Shown here: positions 1 to 7,805 of the stretch, in pieces
How positions within the stretch are numbered: position 1 is the stretch's first letter
Layout of the letters: every line of letters begins with the position of its first letter
Assembly (NCBI RefSeq): GCF_026183695.1
Contig: NZ_JAPFRD010000011.1
Span: 468,790-532,789, forward strand
Reading direction: 5' to 3'
DNA from: Alteromonas aquimaris
Lineage (GTDB): Bacteria > Pseudomonadota > Gammaproteobacteria > Enterobacterales > Alteromonadaceae
DNA length: 64,000 nt
Notes under the pieces: generated by a model
The model's database searches: none
The model's input: the letters and a program-made list of their open reading frames with translations, nothing else
Told to the model about the DNA's origin: nothing
Translations under genes and position numbers: made by a program

Positions 1-1
1 T

Positions 2-175
2 GCGCAAAGTGAATATCGCTACCTGCCAAATCTGGTTCTGGAATTTATAGTTTTTACGGAAAATCAGGGCATAGTAAAACAACTATGCCCTGACCTTGAA
101 AACCTGCCAACGCTCCCCCACATATCCTTACAGCATAAAACTTCAGCTACTGAAGTAACTCTTCAAATTCATTAA
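2..175 (+). CDS. possible 3' end of an unidentified gene
   Basis: An open frame enters from the left edge and runs 57 codons to a TAA just before hslV. I do not recognise the translation. Its length could arise by chance, and the hslV promoter elements lie inside it, so it may not be coding. It is listed only because the frame is uninterrupted from the window edge. Confidence 0.22.
   Translation, partial: AQSEYRYLPNLVLEFIVFTENQGIVKQLCPDLENLPTLPHISLQHKTSATEVTLQIH
95..123 (+). promoter_or_regulatory. sigma-32 (heat-shock) type promoter for hslVU
   Basis: CTTGAAA at 95-101 matches the sigma-32 -35 consensus exactly. After a 14-nt spacer, CCCCACAT at 116-123 matches the -10 consensus CCCCATNT at all but one fixed base. 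The 11-16 nt spacer range known for RpoH promoters is respected. HslVU is a classical heat-shock operon in Enterobacteria, so site and gene agree. The transcription start would fall around 130, leaving a leader of about 60 nt. Confidence 0.7.
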
Positions 176-189
176 AGTGGGGAATTTAC

Positions 190-714
190 GTGACCACAAT
201 TGTTTCAGTCAGACGTGACAACCAGGTAGTGATGGCGGGTGATGGCCAGGTTTCCCTGGGCAATACCGTAATGAAAGGTAATGCGCGTAAAGTGCGTCGT
301 TTGTACCATAATAAAATACTCGCAGGATTTGCCGGTGGGACTGCGGATGCGTTTACCTTATTTGAACGTTTCGAGGCCAAATTAGAGGCCCATCAAGGCC
401 AAATAACCCGGGCGGCAGTCGAAATGGCCAAAGACTGGCGTACCGACCGAATGTTGCGAAAACTTGAAGCATTACTGGCGGTAGCAGATGAGAATGCTTC
501 TTTTATTATTACGGGGAACGGTGACGTGGTTCAGCCCGAAAATGATTTGATCGCGATCGGATCTGGCGGTCCGTACGCGCAGTCAGCTGCCACCGCCCTC
601 TTGCAAAATACTTCGCTAAGTGCAAAAGAAATCGCTGAAAAAAGTCTAACCATTGCGGGTGATATTTGCGTATTTACTAATCATAGCCAAACGCTTGAAG
701 TATTGGATTATTAA
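190..714 (+). CDS. hslV: ATP-dependent protease HslVU, peptidase subunit HslV
   Basis: This is the proteolytic subunit of the cytoplasmic HslVU (ClpQY) protease, which degrades misfolded and regulatory proteins after unfolding by HslU. The start codon is GTG, preceded by a GGGGA ribosome-binding sequence. After removal of fMet the protein begins TTIVSVRR, so the second residue becomes the catalytic N-terminal threonine. The [14 protein letters not shown] segment and the [12 protein letters not shown] segment are typical of the family. Its 174 residues are the usual length. hslU follows 70 nt downstream in the same operon. Confidence 0.97.
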   Translation: MTTIVSVRRDNQVVMAGDGQVSLGNTVMKGNARKVRRLYHNKILAGFAGGTADAFTLFERFEAKLEAHQGQITRAAVEMAKDWRTDRMLRKLEALLAVADENASFIITGNGDVVQPENDLIAIGSGGPYAQSAATALLQNTSLSAKEIAEKSLTIAGDICVFTNHSQTLEVLDY

Positions 715-784
715 GTCTAACCCATTTTCATAACGCCTGCCTTCAGGGTAGGCATGAACAGAATTTTATAGAAAAAGGTTATAT

Positions 785-2113
785 ATGTCTGAGATGACAC
801 CTCGCGAAATAGTGCACGAACTGGATCGTCATATTATTGGTCAGCAAGATGCGAAGCGTGCTGTATCTATTGCGCTGCGCAATCGTTGGCGTCGCATGCA
901 GTTACCAGCGGAATTGCGACAGGAAGTTACCCCTAAAAATATCCTCATGATAGGGCCCACAGGAGTGGGTAAAACCGAAATCGCACGGCGTTTAGCAAAG
1001 CTCGCTAATGCGCCCTTCATTAAGGTGGAAGCAACTAAATTCACCGAAGTGGGTTACGTGGGTAAAGAAGTAGAGCAGATTATTCGTGATCTTGCCGATA
1101 TCTCGGTGAAGATGACGAAAGAAAATGCTATGGCTAAAGTAAAGCATCGCGCAGAGGAAGCGGCGGAAGAACGCATTTTGGATATCCTGATACCGCCCCC
1201 GGAAAATGCATGGGGTGAAAAGGAAAAAGTAGAGGATCGGGGCACACGCCAGAATTTCCGCAAAAAACTGCGTGAAGGCAGCCTGGACGAAAAAGAGATT
1301 GAAGTGGATGTGGCGCTTCCGCAGGTGGGGGTTGAGATTATGGCTCCGCCTGGGATGGAAGAAATGACCAACCAGCTACAAAGCATGTTCCAAAACCTTT
1401 CGGGAAGCTCAAAGAAAAAGAAGAAGCTCAAAATCAAAGAAGCCCGCAAGTTGCTGATTGAAGAGGAAGCCGCCCGTCTGGTCAATCAGGAAGATCTAAA
1501 AGAAATGGCCATTGAGGCGGTAGAGCAACACGGAATTGTGTTCATCGACGAGATTGACAAAATCTGCAAGCGCGAAGGTAATACCTCAGGAGATGTCTCC
1601 CGTGAAGGTGTGCAGCGCGACCTGCTGCCATTGGTAGAAGGGTCTACCGTGTCGACCAAGCACGGTATGGTGAAAACTGACCACATTCTGTTTATCGCCT
1701 CTGGGGCTTTCCAAATGAGCAAGCCCTCGGATCTTATTCCGGAATTACAAGGCCGCTTGCCTATTCGTGTGGAACTTTCTGCCCTTGCAGTAGGAGACTT
1801 TAAGCGAATCCTCACCGAGCCGAATGCATCATTAACGGATCAGTATATAGCTCTCCTTAAAACAGAAGGGGTAGATATTGAATTTACCGAATCGGGGATC
1901 CAGCGAATTGCGGAAGCCGCCTGGCAGGTGAATGAACGCACCGAGAATATTGGTGCTCGCCGCCTACACACAGTGCTGGAAAGGTTAATGGAGGACATTT
2001 CGTTTGATGCATCTGAGAAAAGTGGCGAATCACTCACAGTCGATGACGCGTACGTGAACAAGCATCTTGAGCAGTTAGTGGACAACGAAGATCTGAGTCG
2101 CTTCATTCTTTAA
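785..2113 (+). CDS. hslU: ATP-dependent protease HslVU, unfoldase subunit HslU
   Basis: This AAA+ unfoldase recognises, unfolds and feeds substrates into HslV. Walker A (GPTGVGKT) is at residues 57-64, the GYVG pore loop at 90-93, and Walker B (IVFIDEID) at 251-258. The charged intermediate I-domain lies between about 110 and 240. The C-terminal hydrophobic tail (LSRFIL), which docks into HslV in this family, is intact. At 442 residues it is full length. The start has an AAAGG-like site. A 7-bp hairpin at 735-753 sits between hslV and hslU with no U-tract, so it is unlikely to terminate. Confidence 0.97.
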   Translation: MSEMTPREIVHELDRHIIGQQDAKRAVSIALRNRWRRMQLPAELRQEVTPKNILMIGPTGVGKTEIARRLAKLANAPFIKVEATKFTEVGYVGKEVEQIIRDLADISVKMTKENAMAKVKHRAEEAAEERILDILIPPPENAWGEKEKVEDRGTRQNFRKKLREGSLDEKEIEVDVALPQVGVEIMAPPGMEEMTNQLQSMFQNLSGSSKKKKKLKIKEARKLLIEEEAARLVNQEDLKEMAIEAVEQHGIVFIDEIDKICKREGNTSGDVSREGVQRDLLPLVEGSTVSTKHGMVKTDHILFIASGAFQMSKPSDLIPELQGRLPIRVELSALAVGDFKRILTEPNASLTDQYIALLKTEGVDIEFTESGIQRIAEAAWQVNERTENIGARRLHTVLERLMEDISFDASEKSGESLTVDDAYVNKHLEQLVDNEDLSRFIL

Positions 2114-2122
2114 GTGCTTCTA

Positions 2123-2146
2123 TGCGCACATCAATGGATGTGCGCG
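2123..2146 (+). terminator. hairpin after hslU
   Basis: The arms TGCGCACATC and GATGTGCGCG enclose an AATG loop, starting 9 nt after the hslU stop. The stem is strong, but only a pyrimidine-rich stretch follows rather than a clean U-tract. It lies between the convergent hslU and ATP-grasp genes. Terminator function is inferred. Confidence 0.45.
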
Positions 2147-2189
2147 CTTCAAGCCATCAAATTTACTCTCTTTCTTCTTCCCCATAACA

Positions 2190-3095
2190 TCAATGATAGG
2201 CCGTCAATTCGTTAACGAGCATTCGCGTTATCCCCAAACCGGTTTCTTGTTCAAAGCGCAAGAAATAAGGTGCAGGGTTAATTTCTAAAAACCAGTACGT
2301 GCCACCATCCTCTAATCGCCAGTCAATTGCACACCACACCATACCCATATCTTTGCACAGCAATAAGGATAGCCTGATGATTGCCTGGGGAAGAGAGTGT
2401 GGGATAGCCGCCGTTTCATCATCGGTACGATAGTCAATGTGATCACTGCTTAATTCCGCTGATACACATTGTTGACCGCATACGTAGGTGCGGATATTAG
2501 TTCCTTGGATGTAGCGTTGTAATGTAATGGGCCCGGAGGCTTTGAACTGGTCCCAATAATCTTCTGGTAATTTATTTGCCCACAGGTGCTGGGCTAACTC
2601 ACCCCCGTACACCGGTTTAGCAATTATTCGAGAGTAGGCACTTACAAACTTTTCCGCGGCATGTACCACGTTGGTAATAATGGTTTCGGCCACATTCGCA
2701 CCTAGTCTCTTGGCGTGAACTAGCTGTAATGGCTTAGATTGGTGATATCGAATAGACGACATACCGTTTACCCACCTTATGGGGGTGGCGTGGAATAAAA
2801 CATTCAGTGTGGAGAGACAATTCTGCCGGGCAAACTCTCGCTGTGTGCGAGTAACTTTAGTCGGTTCCGGTAAATGAAACCTGTGCCAATAAACAGCGCT
2901 AATGTCAGCGAGAATAATCGGCTTATCGTTTACATATAGCGTGGTGTGATTATTGGTCACGTCAAAGTGCATTGAATGAGTCGCAGGGAAGTCGCCCCCA
3001 TCGAAGATGAATGTCTGGTGACCCAAAGCTGCAAGGGTTCGCTCAATATGGGACACCTGGGGATCATCTGAACGGCCGAATATTATCAGAGACAT
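2190..3095 (-). CDS. ATP-grasp RiPP maturase (MvdC/MvdD-like graspetide ligase)
   Basis: This is a RimK/MvdD-type ATP-grasp enzyme. Relatives use ATP to join Asp/Glu side chains of a precursor peptide to Ser/Thr (ester) or Lys (amide), forming macrocycles. Visible features are the N-terminal YWHR segment (residues 69-72), typical of MvdC/D relatives, the ATP-binding lysine region IIAKPVYGG (157-165), QRYIQGTNIRTYV (193-205), the metal-binding aspartate in CAIDWR (255-260), and FLEINPAP (269-276), which supplies the Glu and Asn metal ligands. The length (301) is usual. A GGAG site precedes the ATG. It is the last gene of the minus-strand cluster, 54 nt after the precursor gene. Substrate and linkage type cannot be read from sequence. 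Confidence 0.85.
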   Translation of the reverse strand: MSLIIFGRSDDPQVSHIERTLAALGHQTFIFDGGDFPATHSMHFDVTNNHTTLYVNDKPIILADISAVYWHRFHLPEPTKVTRTQREFARQNCLSTLNVLFHATPIRWVNGMSSIRYHQSKPLQLVHAKRLGANVAETIITNVVHAAEKFVSAYSRIIAKPVYGGELAQHLWANKLPEDYWDQFKASGPITLQRYIQGTNIRTYVCGQQCVSAELSSDHIDYRTDDETAAIPHSLPQAIIRLSLLLCKDMGMVWCAIDWRLEDGGTYWFLEINPAPYFLRFEQETGLGITRMLVNELTAYH

Positions 3096-3149
3096 TTTAA
3101 AGCTCCAAAGGACAGGGAATTGTCGCCTCGCAGGAGACGACGTTAACCA

Positions 3150-3335
3150 TCAATATAAGTCGGGTAGATGACCCCCACCTTCTCCGATAGCCAAGGTAAA
3201 ATAGCTTGGTGGCTTGATGGGAGTTACAGGGGGGGTGACCTGGGACAAATCAGGTAGTTTAGCTAAGCTACCGCCTGCAACATTCGCCGCGTCGGTAGAT
3301 GAAAGGCTTATAAGATGTTGATTTTGATGTTTCAT
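3150..3335 (-). CDS. RiPP precursor peptide with double-glycine leader (candidate graspetide precursor)
   Basis: A 61-residue peptide. Residues 11-22 (LSSTDAANVAGG) match the classic double-glycine leader pattern: Leu -12, Ser -11, Asp -8, Val -4, Gly-Gly at -2/-1. This predicts cleavage after Gly22 by the C39 peptidase of the nearby exporter, leaving a 39-residue core (23-61). The core is Pro-rich (TPPVTPIKPP, 34-43), holds TLAIGEGGG (47-55), and contains the tetrapeptide LPDL twice (27-30, 57-60). Possible ring acceptors are Thr34, Thr38, Ser44 and Thr47; possible donors are Asp29, Glu52 and Asp59. The TxRYPSD core of microviridin/marinostatin is absent. The ATP-grasp gene follows directly. 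An AAGAGG site lies about 10 nt before the ATG. Assignment rests on leader plus context. Confidence 0.8.
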   Translation of the reverse strand: MKHQNQHLISLSSTDAANVAGGSLAKLPDLSQVTPPVTPIKPPSYFTLAIGEGGGHLPDLY

Positions 3336-3441
3336 TAAGTTAAGTCCTCTTTAATATTATTAATTCACTGCACTCCATGCAGTAGGGGTAAGTTTACTTA
3401 GCGCATTAACAAATACAGCTGAACATTTAGCCGGTTTATTA

Positions 3442-3660
3442 TTATTCGCTGCGGGTGCGCTTTCCGGATGCCCCGAAATGACATGCCAGCACTGAAACTA
3501 CCTCCCTCAGGCTGAGAAACCACAAAAGATTTACGATTAAAAAAGTAAACAGCCCACTGGGCCATTCACCGCTAACCATTCTTAAAAAAACATGAGTAAG
3601 CGTCACCATACCGACTGAGATAACAGTGTATCGAAACATTAAATAGCGTAAGGGAGTCAT
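3442..3660 (-). CDS. small membrane protein of the RiPP cluster, function unknown
   Basis: A 72-residue open frame with two predicted membrane segments (about residues 11-30 and 36-58) and a basic C-terminus. It lies between the regulator and precursor genes in the same orientation. No clear Shine-Dalgarno sequence precedes the ATG at 3660 or the internal Met8, so the call is weak. If real, position and topology suggest a membrane accessory or self-protection protein, but nothing in the sequence identifies it. Confidence 0.4.
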   Translation of the reverse strand: MTPLRYLMFRYTVISVGMVTLTHVFLRMVSGEWPSGLFTFLIVNLLWFLSLREVVSVLACHFGASGKRTRSE

Positions 3661-3727
3661 AGATAGCGTGTTAAGTGGTGAATGATGGAGTTAGCGCAGC
3701 GACGTATTATTTCACTGCGCACGGTCA

Positions 3728-3982
3728 CTAAATATCTGATGTCTGTAGCTGATATAGCTGCCTGAAATACGCTGCCATTAACGCAGCTCGATCCCGTATC
3801 TCCAGTTTTCGATAGATATTTGCGCAATGAAATTTTACAGTGCGCTCACTAATATAAAGTTGACTGGCGATGCGTTTATTAGGTAATCCTTCCATTATTT
3901 TATGGGCCACCTGAAGTTCTCGTTTAGACAGTTGGGATAGTTTATCTTCCATAGACTTATTGCATTGATTATCAAGCATCAT
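3728..3982 (-). CDS. LuxR/GerE-type HTH-only transcriptional regulator
   Basis: An 84-residue protein that is essentially one LuxR C-terminal (GerE) DNA-binding domain: LSKRELQVAHKIMEGLPNKR followed by ISERTVKFHCANIYRKL, the usual four-helix pattern including the recognition helix. There is no receiver or ligand-binding domain, so its input is unknown. The ATG overlaps the 3' end of the exporter gene by 11 nt and has a strong AAGGAG site inside that gene, suggesting translational coupling. An internal Met at residue 11 is an alternative start. It probably regulates the cluster (inference from position). Confidence 0.8.
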   Translation of the reverse strand: MMLDNQCNKSMEDKLSQLSKRELQVAHKIMEGLPNKRIASQLYISERTVKFHCANIYRKLEIRDRAALMAAYFRQLYQLQTSDI

Positions 3983-6143
3983 GCTCTCCTTGTTGGTTAA
4001 CCTTGTGTAGTTGGGCGTTGGGTTCGAGTAAGTGAAGCCGACCTTGCTGCAGTACGTAAACTTTTTCAGCTAGGGCGATAGTTTGCGGGCGATGCGCCAC
4101 AAGAATTCTAGTGATAGCTAATTTTGCCAGGTTTTGATTGATGCGCTGTTCGTTGATGACATCTAAATGGCTACTGGCTTCATCCAGAAACAGAATTGAA
4201 GGCTTGCGGTAGAGTGCACGGGCTAATAAAACCCTCTGTAATTGGCCGCCCGACAGACTGCTGCCCATGTCACCCACAAGTGTTTGGTATTGCATAGGCA
4301 TAGCGAGAATCTCATCGTGTATACCCGCTTGTTGGGCACACCCTATCATATGCTCAAAGTCCGCTGTTTCATCAAAGCAGGTAATATTATCGGCTATCGT
4401 GCCGCCTAAGCATTGATCCCCCTGCATCACTGAGGCTGTGTTTTTTCTATACCAGGCTGAACGATGAACCGCGTGGCCCGCGTACATGATATTACCCGAG
4501 CTGGGGGCGTCTAACCCCATCAAGCAACGCATTAATGTGGATTTACCCGCCCCGCTTGGACCGATAATCGCGATGAGACTACCTGGCTCCACTGTTAACG
4601 ACACATCACTAAACACCGGGGGCTCGATATCACTGTAGCGATAACTGATAGCATCAATTTTCAGCGCTTGTGAAGACAGTGAACTCTGGCTTACATGCTT
4701 TGAAAAATCGGCGAGTACCGGCTCTTTTTCTGAGAACACGATATCCGCCAGGCGGTCAAAATGAACGCTCATCAACTTGAACTCAATAAATTTAGTAATC
4801 AGGGCGTCGGCAGAAGTGATAAAGCGGTTTTTGTAACTCATGAATGCGTACAGCATGCCTACAGTGAACACGCTATCCAGCACAAGCGTAGCAGCGAGAT
4901 AAATGATGACGATATTCTCCAGTCCAAACATCAACTGGTTAATTGTGGTTGTGCTGATATCCCACTTACCCAAGCGAATATCAGCATTAATTACTTCGGT
5001 AAGCATGTTTTGCCACTGCCCCTCTCTTGAAGCCTCTTGGGAAAACTGCTTGACGGTTTGCACCCCACGCACCGATTCCATAAAGTGACTCTGTTCATTC
5101 GCTGAGGCTAAAATACGTTCCGCGTTTAAGCGTTTAATTACTGGTAAGATACTGATACGCAATATAAAATATAAAGCTGCTACAGCAATCACTACGAGGG
5201 TAAGTTGTACAGAGTAAACGAGCAACATACTTAGCGTAATAAGCGCCATTAGTCCATCTAGTACAGCAGTGACTACGCCAACCGTGAAAAATTCGCGTAT
5301 GTGACTTAATGAAGAAAACCGGGACACCACATCTCCCACATGGCGTTTGCTAAAGTAACTGACAGGGAGTCGGATTAGATGGTGAAATACATTTGCTGAC
5401 ATTTGTAATTGCAGGCGGGATGACAGGCTTAACACTAAAAACTGTCTGCAAAGCGAAACGCCTGATTCAATAAGTAACAACAGACCGAATCCCAGTGCAA
5501 GAACAACCAATAAATCGTTTTGCTGGTTAATCAGTGCATCGTCAATTACCGTTTGCATATAGTAAGGTGATGCGAGCGCGAAAAGCTGGATGAGCAGCGA
5601 GAGTAAAAATAGAATAGTTAACGACCGCTTGAGTCCCTGGATATGTTGCCAGAAATGTCCCAATGATAATTTGGTTGGCGAAGGTTGACGTTGGAATTCT
5701 GAGGTGGGGGACAGTTCAAGCGCGATGCCGGTAAAATGCGTATCGACGTCTTCCCAGCATATCTTACGTTCACCCAGAGCGGGATCATTAATAAGAATAC
5801 CATCCCGCTTTACTTTTGTGAGAACAACAAAGTGATGCATATCCCAATGTAAAATACAGGGCGTTTGTAATTGCTGAAGGTGGGAAATGTCTACTTTCAA
5901 TGGGCGGGCAGAAAGCTGAAGTTGGCTGGCAATTTCGATAATTTGTTTTAACGAAGCGCCGCGCATTGATATCGCAAATCGGCCTCTCAGCGTAGTCAGG
6001 TCAGTGTGCTTTCCGAAATAACTTGTCACCATACCTAAGCACGCGAGTCCGCATTCTGCAGCTTCGGTCTGTAGTAATAACGGTACCCGACGATGGCTCT
6101 TCCAAGACAAAGTGTTTAACGCGCTAGACGCTATCGTACTCAT
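3972..6143 (-). CDS. peptidase-containing ABC transporter (PCAT) with C39 domain
   Basis: An inner-membrane exporter that cleaves double-glycine leaders and secretes the product. It has an N-terminal C39 peptidase domain: Gln and Cys of QTEAAECGLACLGM (catalytic Cys32 in full-frame numbering, oxyanion Gln26), His105 in HHFVVL and Asp121 in NDPALG. Then come a six-helix transmembrane domain (about 170-450) and an ABC ATPase with Walker A GPSGAGKST, signature LSGGQLQR and Walker B ILFLDEASSHLD. The preferred start is ATG at 6143, 5 nt after a GGGGAG site; an in-frame GTG at 6146 is only 2 nt from it. The ATG shares one base with the TGA of the upstream adaptor gene. All three peptidase residues are present, so it should process the nearby precursor. 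Confidence 0.93.
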   Translation of the reverse strand: MSTIASSALNTLSWKSHRRVPLLLQTEAAECGLACLGMVTSYFGKHTDLTTLRGRFAISMRGASLKQIIEIASQLQLSARPLKVDISHLQQLQTPCILHWDMHHFVVLTKVKRDGILINDPALGERKICWEDVDTHFTGIALELSPTSEFQRQPSPTKLSLGHFWQHIQGLKRSLTILFLLSLLIQLFALASPYYMQTVIDDALINQQNDLLVVLALGFGLLLLIESGVSLCRQFLVLSLSSRLQLQMSANVFHHLIRLPVSYFSKRHVGDVVSRFSSLSHIREFFTVGVVTAVLDGLMALITLSMLLVYSVQLTLVVIAVAALYFILRISILPVIKRLNAERILASANEQSHFMESVRGVQTVKQFSQEASREGQWQNMLTEVINADIRLGKWDISTTTINQLMFGLENIVIIYLAATLVLDSVFTVGMLYAFMSYKNRFITSADALITKFIEFKLMSVHFDRLADIVFSEKEPVLADFSKHVSQSSLSSQALKIDAISYRYSDIEPPVFSDVSLTVEPGSLIAIIGPSGAGKSTLMRCLMGLDAPSSGNIMYAGHAVHRSAWYRKNTASVMQGDQCLGGTIADNITCFDETADFEHMIGCAQQAGIHDEILAMPMQYQTLVGDMGSSLSGGQLQRVLLARALYRKPSILFLDEASSHLDVINEQRINQNLAKLAITRILVAHRPQTIALAEKVYVLQQGRLHLLEPNAQLHKVNQQGEHDA

Positions 6144-7393
6144 CACACTCTCCCCGCCAAGCTAAACAGGGGTTCAAACAACCACTCTATTAGTGAGCGC
6201 TTGCTAACTTCAACATGTGCGGAGAAGGTCATACCCGCTTTCAGGGGTACATTTACCCCATAGGCCTGTATAAAATTTGATTCCACCGTGGCATTGACCA
6301 CATAAACGGGCTCGTTAAACGCCACAGGAACCGCTTGCAACTCGCCGGGTAGTGAGACCGACTGTGCAATATCAATCACTCTTCCGGTATACACACCAAA
6401 TTTTTGAAAAGGGAAGGCGTCGTAACGCAAATCGATGAGCTGCCCTGCTTTGACAAATCCAGCAGCACGTACGGGCACAATAAGTTTTGCGGTTATGGAC
6501 GCATCAGGTGGTAAAAGAGTAAGCAGGGGCTTTTGGGGTTGTGAAAACTCTCCTTCAAACGCAAGCAGGTTTGAAACAATCCCGGCTTTTGGCGCTTTAA
6601 TGACTTCGGTTTGCTGGCTATGCGTGGTGGCGATACGTTGATTAAGTTCCGAGAGAGCGACCTTAACGTCGTTGTTGTTTTGCTCGAATTGTAGAGTAAG
6701 CTGTTGAAATGCGAGTTTTTGGTCTTCTAGAGTATTGCTTAGCTGTAGCGTTTCAGCGTCCCATTGTGAAACGTCTTGTTGTAGGGCTAGATAGCTTGCT
6801 CTTATCCGCTGGGCTTCCTGGTACGACAACAGCTCCTTTTCAACCAAAGACACTGCAGAATCATAGTGCGAACGCGCCAGATCAAGCCGTTCCACCACTA
6901 ATTTTTTGGTGCCATCCAGATTGGCAAGTCTTTGCTGAGTATTTTGCATAGATAAGCGGAGCGCGCGTTGCTCTGTTTGATAGTGTGTTTGTAGCACAGT
7001 CAGTTGATTATTGAGGGTCTTTTGTTGGGCGTGGTATTCCGTGATAAGTTTTTGCTCCAGGCTGCCGTCTAGTGTGACAGCACGGTTATCTATGGTGAGC
7101 AATGTTTGCCCAGCAGTCACATGCTGACCTTCTTTTACGTTAAGCATGGTTATTCTACCGCCACCACGGTGAGGATATACCCGAACAAGTCCCTGCGCGG
7201 GCTCAAGCCAGCCGCTTACCTGAGCCTGTTGGGCGTAATCATGAGTAAATAAAAAGTAAGCAGAAATCCCAACCCAGATGAATACAAAAAACGTGACCAA
7301 AAGTGCTGAAAAGTGTGGTAGCAAAATGACGTTACCATCAAGTTTCTGACGCTGAGACTCAATCGCCTCTTGCCGAAATAGCCCTTTACGCAT
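6143..7393 (-). CDS. HlyD-family membrane-fusion (periplasmic adaptor) protein
   Basis: This adaptor links the PCAT exporter to an outer-membrane channel of TolC type (not encoded here). It has one N-terminal membrane helix (HFSALLVTFFVFIWVGISAY), a split biotinyl-lipoyl domain (RITMLNVKEGQHVTAGQTLL ... VIKAPKAGIVSNLLAFEGE), and a long periplasmic coiled coil between. I set the start at 7393: an AAAGGAG site sits 7 nt upstream, and the protein then begins MRKGLFRQEAIESQRQ, as usual for bacteriocin-type HlyD proteins. The open frame extends 40 codons further but without support. It is the first gene of the cluster. Confidence 0.9.
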   Translation of the reverse strand: MRKGLFRQEAIESQRQKLDGNVILLPHFSALLVTFFVFIWVGISAYFLFTHDYAQQAQVSGWLEPAQGLVRVYPHRGGGRITMLNVKEGQHVTAGQTLLTIDNRAVTLDGSLEQKLITEYHAQQKTLNNQLTVLQTHYQTEQRALRLSMQNTQQRLANLDGTKKLVVERLDLARSHYDSAVSLVEKELLSYQEAQRIRASYLALQQDVSQWDAETLQLSNTLEDQKLAFQQLTLQFEQNNNDVKVALSELNQRIATTHSQQTEVIKAPKAGIVSNLLAFEGEFSQPQKPLLTLLPPDASITAKLIVPVRAAGFVKAGQLIDLRYDAFPFQKFGVYTGRVIDIAQSVSLPGELQAVPVAFNEPVYVVNATVESNFIQAYGVNVPLKAGMTFSAHVEVSKRSLIEWLFEPLFSLAGRV

Positions 7394-7805
7394 ACCGCTC
7401 TCCTTTTTGTCTGTAATAGTGAAGATTACGCAAAGCAAGTGAGTACCCAACCAAAGCCCAATCCTTTGGGCGATCCGCTTCCCTGGCATCGTAATCCATG
7501 ACGCCTCCATCACGATTCAGTCAGGTACCCACTGTTTACGGTCAGCGTTCCCTGCTGACGGTTTTCAATGTAGTGGGCATGAGGCGAGGGCAGCTACATC
7601 CGTCAGGTCCAGGCTAAAAAATAGTCAGCCAAAGACGGCGATGGCCTGATCCTTACACAGCTTGTCTCAAATGTTACAGACGTTGGCGGCACGTTTTCAA
7701 AAGTGAATGTTGTTGATATTCACCATTAGCGGCATTTATTTATAAATGTGCTATAACAATTACACGTACCAGGTTTACTAACAAAATCAATAACAAGGAT
7801 TTCGA
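7394..7805. other. divergent intergenic region between the RiPP cluster and HMG-CoA reductase
   Basis: This must hold the promoters of both the minus-strand RiPP cluster and the plus-strand reductase. Visible structure is an inverted repeat GTCAGC-(7 nt)-GCTGAC at 7541-7559, which could be an operator for the cluster's LuxR-type regulator (inference). AT-rich sequence at about 7735-7760 with a TATAAC lies upstream of the reductase. No confident promoter pair could be assigned. An AAGGA site precedes the reductase ATG. Confidence 0.4.

Noticed and set aside
3150..3335. Microviridin or marinostatin precursor
   Set aside because: The TxRYPSD core motif is absent. The leader is double-glycine type, paired with a C39 exporter. 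I keep the broader graspetide-type call only.
4761..5088. Plus-strand frames inside the exporter gene
   Set aside because: They are antisense shadows of the PCAT coding sequence and have no ribosome site.
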